Source: Pseudomonas sp. Irchel s3f7 (GTDB lineage Bacteria; Pseudomonadota; Gammaproteobacteria; Pseudomonadales; Pseudomonadaceae). From it: a stretch of DNA of 64,000 nucleotides. The stretch covers positions 62,001 through 126,000 of the forward strand of contig NZ_FYDO01000017.1 of the NCBI RefSeq assembly GCF_900187615.1, written 5' to 3'. This document shows positions 61,002 to 64,000 of this stretch, in pieces (positions within the stretch are counted from its first letter, which is position 1; every line of letters starts with the position of its first letter). The translations under genes were made by a program, and so were the position numbers. The notes under the pieces are model-generated. The model searched no databases. It had not been told where the DNA came from and saw only the letters and a program-made list of their open reading frames with translations.

Positions 61002-62183
61002 ATGCCTGACAATACGCTCCGTGCCCGTGATGAAGCTTTCTGGCAGACCTTCGCCGACCGATACGAGGTCGAACCCGGCCCGATCAACCTTGAAAACGGT
61101 TACTTCGGGCGCATGTCGCGCACGGTGGTTGAGGAGTATCAGCGCAACATCGAGCTGATCAACCGCAGCAACTCGGTCTATGTGCGTCAACGGTTTGAAC
61201 AGGGTGACAGCCTGAAGATTCGCGCGCAGTTGGCCCGTCTGATTGGCGTATCGGCCGATAGCATCGCTCTCACCCGCAATGCAACGGAGGGTTTGCAGTC
61301 GTTGATCCGCAACTACAACCTGCTCCAGCCCGGTGATCAGGTTCTGATCAGCGACCTGGAGTACGACACGGTCAAAGGCGCCATGCGCTGGCTGGCGCGC
61401 CATCGCGGCGTTGAAGTGATCGAGATCGAACACACGCACCCGGCAAGCTACGACAGTTTGCTCAGCACCTACCGTGACGCCTTCATCCGTTATCCGCGGC
61501 TCAAGTTGATGGCCCTGACCCACGTCACTCATCGCACCGGCCTGGTGATGCCGGTGCAGGCAATTGCAGCCGCCGCCAGGGAACACGGCATCGATGTGAT
61601 CCTCGACGGTGCCCACGCACTCGGCCAGATCGAATTCGACCTGACCGAGCTGGGTATCGCGTTCGCCGGTTTCAACCTGCACAAGTGGATCGGTGCACCG
61701 TTGACGCTGGGTTTCATCTACATCGCCCCCGAACGCCTGGCTGATATCGACCCGGACATGGGCGAGGTGCATTACCCGGTGACCGACATCCGTGCCCGCA
61801 CCTCCTACAGCACGCCTAATATTCCGGCACTGCTGACCCTGCCGCTGGTGCTCGAAGAACATTGGGCCATGGGCGGTGCCGGGGCCAAGGGTGCACGACT
61901 CAACTACCTGCGCAACCGCTGGGTCGGTGCGGTTCGCCAGTTACCGGGGATCGAAGTCATGACCCCGGATGATCCGCGGCTGTATTGCGGCATCACCTCG
62001 ATGCGTTTTTCCCGCCACACCGACCAGCAACTGATGGTCGAACGACTGCTCAAGGAATACAACCTGTTCACCGTCACGCGAAGCGGCGCGGCGTGTGGCC
62101 CCTGCATTCGCATCACCCCCGGCCTCATCACCACCGCTGACGATATCGATGCACTGAGCAAGGCACTGACCGAACTGCGCTGA
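61002..62183 (+). CDS. Class V aminotransferase/isopenicillin-N-epimerase-like PLP enzyme
   Basis: 393 residues. The PLP lysine is in FNLHKWIGAPLTLG; DGAHALGQ holds the Asp that binds the pyridine N. INLENGYFGRMSRTVVEEYQ is the N-terminal part. Family members carry out epimerisation, desulfuration or transamination; the reaction here cannot be told. Convergent with the dioxygenase gene, with 2 nt between stops. Confidence 0.85.
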   Translation: MPDNTLRARDEAFWQTFADRYEVEPGPINLENGYFGRMSRTVVEEYQRNIELINRSNSVYVRQRFEQGDSLKIRAQLARLIGVSADSIALTRNATEGLQSLIRNYNLLQPGDQVLISDLEYDTVKGAMRWLARHRGVEVIEIEHTHPASYDSLLSTYRDAFIRYPRLKLMALTHVTHRTGLVMPVQAIAAAAREHGIDVILDGAHALGQIEFDLTELGIAFAGFNLHKWIGAPLTLGFIYIAPERLADIDPDMGEVHYPVTDIRARTSYSTPNIPALLTLPLVLEEHWAMGGAGAKGARLNYLRNRWVGAVRQLPGIEVMTPDDPRLYCGITSMRFSRHTDQQLMVERLLKEYNLFTVTRSGAACGPCIRITPGLITTADDIDALSKALTELR

Positions 62184-62185
62184 CG

Positions 62186-62911
62186 TCAGACGGTGTACTT
62201 GTCGAAGTCTTCAGGCTTGATCTGTGTCGACGCCGCGAAGGTGTCGATGCCGATGGTCATCTGCCCGAAGAACCCGTCTTCATTCGAATCCCGTCCCAGT
62301 GTGTGCACGTTCAGGGTCGAGGCATCACCGCCCATGGTGGTGTAGAAAAAATCCTCGGGATTGGTCAGTCGCACTGTGCTGCGCCGTTCGTACTGACGGG
62401 AGCAGAGCACCGCACGCGAAGCGACTTCAGGCAGGTAAAGCTGCCCGACCCAGGCGACATGCCGCTCCTCCAGATAATTGTTGCCCGAGGTAATGCGCAC
62501 GGCGACGTGAATGTGCAGCGCACGTCCGGCGTAGAACCCTGGATAGATGGTGGTGAAACGCACGATGCCCGATTTGTCGCTGAACTGCGCACCGCGCAGG
62601 TAGGTGTCGTCGTCGGTCCGGGCGATTGCGCCGATGTCGGCGGAATCGACCTCAACGTCCGGATTGACTTTGCTCCAGCCCGAATAGGCGCCGCGCGCAT
62701 TGCAGTGCCAGATGTCCACCAGAGCATCCGGGACGGGTTCACCGGTCATGGCATCGACGATGGTCAGCCGCAGCACCAGCGGAATGCCGTCGGCGCCTTC
62801 GCTGATGTTCCTGCGGATCAGTTTCGGGTTGCGGAAATACGGGCCGGCAATTTGCTCGGGGGACAACAGGCAAACGGGGCTTGCGGGTGCAACTGAGGTA
62901 TGGGCGTCCAT
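62186..62911 (-). CDS. Intradiol ring-cleavage dioxygenase
   Basis: 241 residues. Four non-heme iron ligands are in place: Tyr in ARGAYSG, Tyr in YPGFYAGR and His pair in ALHIHVAV. The DIWHCNARGAYSG region and RTDDDTYLRGAQFSDKSG are typical of the protocatechuate 3,4-dioxygenase fold, but it is a single-subunit type with a short N-terminus. Opens catechol-like rings between the hydroxyls. Substrate unknown. Confidence 0.85.
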   Translation of the reverse strand: MDAHTSVAPASPVCLLSPEQIAGPYFRNPKLIRRNISEGADGIPLVLRLTIVDAMTGEPVPDALVDIWHCNARGAYSGWSKVNPDVEVDSADIGAIARTDDDTYLRGAQFSDKSGIVRFTTIYPGFYAGRALHIHVAVRITSGNNYLEERHVAWVGQLYLPEVASRAVLCSRQYERRSTVRLTNPEDFFYTTMGGDASTLNVHTLGRDSNEDGFFGQMTIGIDTFAASTQIKPEDFDKYTV

Positions 62912-63005
62912 GACGTTCTCTCTTCCATAAGATGAACGCAGGCTAGCATCGGTCGATTTTCAGGATGCGGTAACTATGTATCGCATGATGTCGATGATTT
63001 CATGC

Positions 63006-63090
63006 AAGGAGCTGCCGCAGGCCGCGATCTTCTTCGGCTCTGGACACATTTTCCGAGAAGCAAAAGATCGCAGCCTTCGGCAGCTCCTGC
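63006..63090. repeat. REP pair, inverted
   Basis: AAGGAGCTGCCGCAGGCCGC-GATCTTC and inverted AAAGATCGCAGCCTTCGGC-AGCTCC, in the gap between dioxygenase and eda. Confidence 0.85.
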
Positions 63091-63104
63091 GTTTTCCTTC
63101 AGGC

Positions 63105-63140
63105 AAAAAAAAACGGTGCACCGACCAAGCGCACCGTAAA
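63105..63140 (-). terminator. Intrinsic terminator after eda
   Basis: On the minus strand ACGGTGC ... GCACCGT followed by nine T. Confidence 0.85.
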
Positions 63141-63176
63141 GCCGTAGAACACACAACGAAGTGTCGGGTGAAGCAA

Positions 63177-63842
63177 TCAGTCCAGCAGCGCCAAAGCCTC
63201 GGCGGTGCACTCCTGAATGCGGGCCCAGTCGCCGTTCTTGATCCACTCCGGATCAAGCATCCAGCTACCGCCCACGCACATGACGTTTTTCAACGCCATG
63301 TAGCTCTTGATGTTGGCAGGACCGACGCCGCCGGTCGGGCAGAATTTCACTTCGCCGAACGGGCCGCCCAATGCCTTGATGGCCGCGACGCCGCCGCTGA
63401 CTTCAGCCGGGAACAGCTTGAAACGGCGATAACCCAGGCCGTAGCCTTCCATGATGCCCGAGGCATTGCTGATGCCTGGCAACAGCGGAATCGGGCTGGC
63501 AACGCTGGCTTCCAGCAAGTCGCGAGTGATGCCCGGCGTGACGATGAACTGCGATCCTGCCGCTTCGGCCGCTGCCAGCATGGTGCGGTCGAGCACGGTG
63601 CCGGCACCGGTCATCAGCTCCGGGCGCTGCTCACGCAGGATCTGGATCGCCTTGAGGCCGAACTGCGAACGCAGGGTCACTTCCAGGGCCGTCAGCCCAC
63701 CGGCCGCGAGGGCATCGGCCAGCGGCAGAACGTCCTGCTCGCGGGCGATGGTGATCACCGGCAGGATCCGCGCCTTGGCGCAAAGGCTGTCGATCAGGGC
63801 AACTTTATCCGCCATGGAAACGGTCGGGGATGGGTTTGTCAT
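63177..63842 (-). CDS. eda: KDPG aldolase (2-keto-3-deoxy-6-phosphogluconate aldolase)
   Basis: 221 residues from the ATG at 63842 (AAGGAACAGCC upstream). TALEVTLRS holds the catalytic Glu, and RRFKLFPAE the Schiff-base Lys; GGVGPANIKSY is the phosphate site. Splits KDPG to pyruvate and glyceraldehyde-3-phosphate, the last step of the Entner-Doudoroff route. It follows pgl by 17 nt. In Pseudomonas these belong to zwf-pgl-eda, repressed by HexR. Confidence 0.95.
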   Translation of the reverse strand: MTNPSPTVSMADKVALIDSLCAKARILPVITIAREQDVLPLADALAAGGLTALEVTLRSQFGLKAIQILREQRPELMTGAGTVLDRTMLAAAEAAGSQFIVTPGITRDLLEASVASPIPLLPGISNASGIMEGYGLGYRRFKLFPAEVSGGVAAIKALGGPFGEVKFCPTGGVGPANIKSYMALKNVMCVGGSWMLDPEWIKNGDWARIQECTAEALALLD

Positions 63843-63859
63843 AGCGGCTGTTCCTTGGC

Positions 63860-64000
63860 TCATGGGCACCAGTAAATCTCTAACGTAGGTTGCAGAAACG
63901 CGCGAATCGGCATTGCGGCGACATCGTCACCGGCCAGTGCGGTACTCAGGGTGGTCAGCTTGGACTGACCGGAAATCGACAGGACTTTGTGCTTGGCCGA
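63860..64000 (-). CDS. pgl: 6-phosphogluconolactonase, C-terminal end
   Basis: The last 46 codons of a gene cut by the right edge: KHKVLSISGQSKLTTLSTAL to AMPIRAFLQPTLEIYWCP. The C-terminus PIRAFL-x-x-PxLxIYW is that of Pgl (NagB-like fold), which opens 6-phosphogluconolactone. Stop TGA at 63860-63862, 17 nt before eda. Confidence 0.88.
   Translation of the reverse strand, partial: SAKHKVLSISGQSKLTTLSTALAGDDVAAMPIRAFLQPTLEIYWCP

Overview
This window reads as ordinary chromosome of a fluorescent Pseudomonas (P. fluorescens group, inferred). Reasons: GC-rich codon use; an arginine/ornithine uptake operon of the aotJQMOP type; rhlG; the fadD1/fadD2 pair in the same order as the P. aeruginosa PA3298-PA3302 block as I recall it; an mprF/alanyl-phosphatidylglycerol hydrolase pair; Entner-Doudoroff genes (pgl-eda) plus gluconate uptake genes; and about seventeen REP-type palindromes in gaps between genes. 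I see no prophage, insertion sequence, integrase, CRISPR array, toxin island or rRNA operon.

Layout. 0-11.6 kb: a serine hydrolase cut by the left edge, a secreted agarase-like glycoside hydrolase, dinG, a CopD-like membrane protein, a Gly-rich collagen-like exported protein with its DUF1145 partner, two tandem OmpA/TSP3 lipoproteins, a forward run of small genes (DUF6231-like, YchJ, LEA14-like lipoprotein, His-rich SEC-C peptide), and an isochorismatase-fold protein. 11.8-19 kb: a penicillin-acylase-family lipoprotein, a remnant of a ligase-associated exonuclease, then aotJQMOP without argR behind it. 19-28 kb: dcd, a cold-shock protein, a DUF481 outer-membrane protein, an alkyltransferase-like protein, ampG, proS, a lipoprotein and dinB. 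28-38 kb: two tandem initiator tRNAs, mprF and its lipid hydrolase partner, kup, rimO, a GNAT, an RsuA/RluF-like protein and a YehS protein. 38.5-44 kb: rhlG, an ECF42-type sigma-factor operon, two GNATs, a GyrI-like protein and a LysE exporter. 44-51 kb: alaC, gntP/gntK/gntR, a GST and a BdlA-like soluble chemoreceptor. 51-60 kb: a 36-residue Lys-rich protein, a GNAT, def with a BrkB-family gene, csbD-like, fadD1, fadD2, an alpha/beta hydrolase and a MaoC hydratase. 60-64 kb: a DUF2383 protein, DUF3820, a class V aminotransferase, an intradiol dioxygenase, eda and the end of pgl.

Shared regulation visible in the sequence: three near-identical operator-like sites link gntP, gntK and gntR; LexA-type boxes (CTG-N10-CAG) lie before dinB and dinG; the two OmpA-like genes share a 12-nt leader block at equal distance from their starts, each followed by a hairpin reaching the ribosome binding site.

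I found no clearly new multi-gene system. The most interesting leads are the paired OmpA leaders, the gnt operator triplet, the exonuclease remnant beside aotJ, two enzymes lacking the usual catalytic residue (isochorismatase-like Ser120, pseudouridine-synthase-like Gln113), a perfect 16-bp palindrome upstream of fadD1, and small proteins of unknown role. Statements about families and gene order elsewhere come from memory; no search was run.
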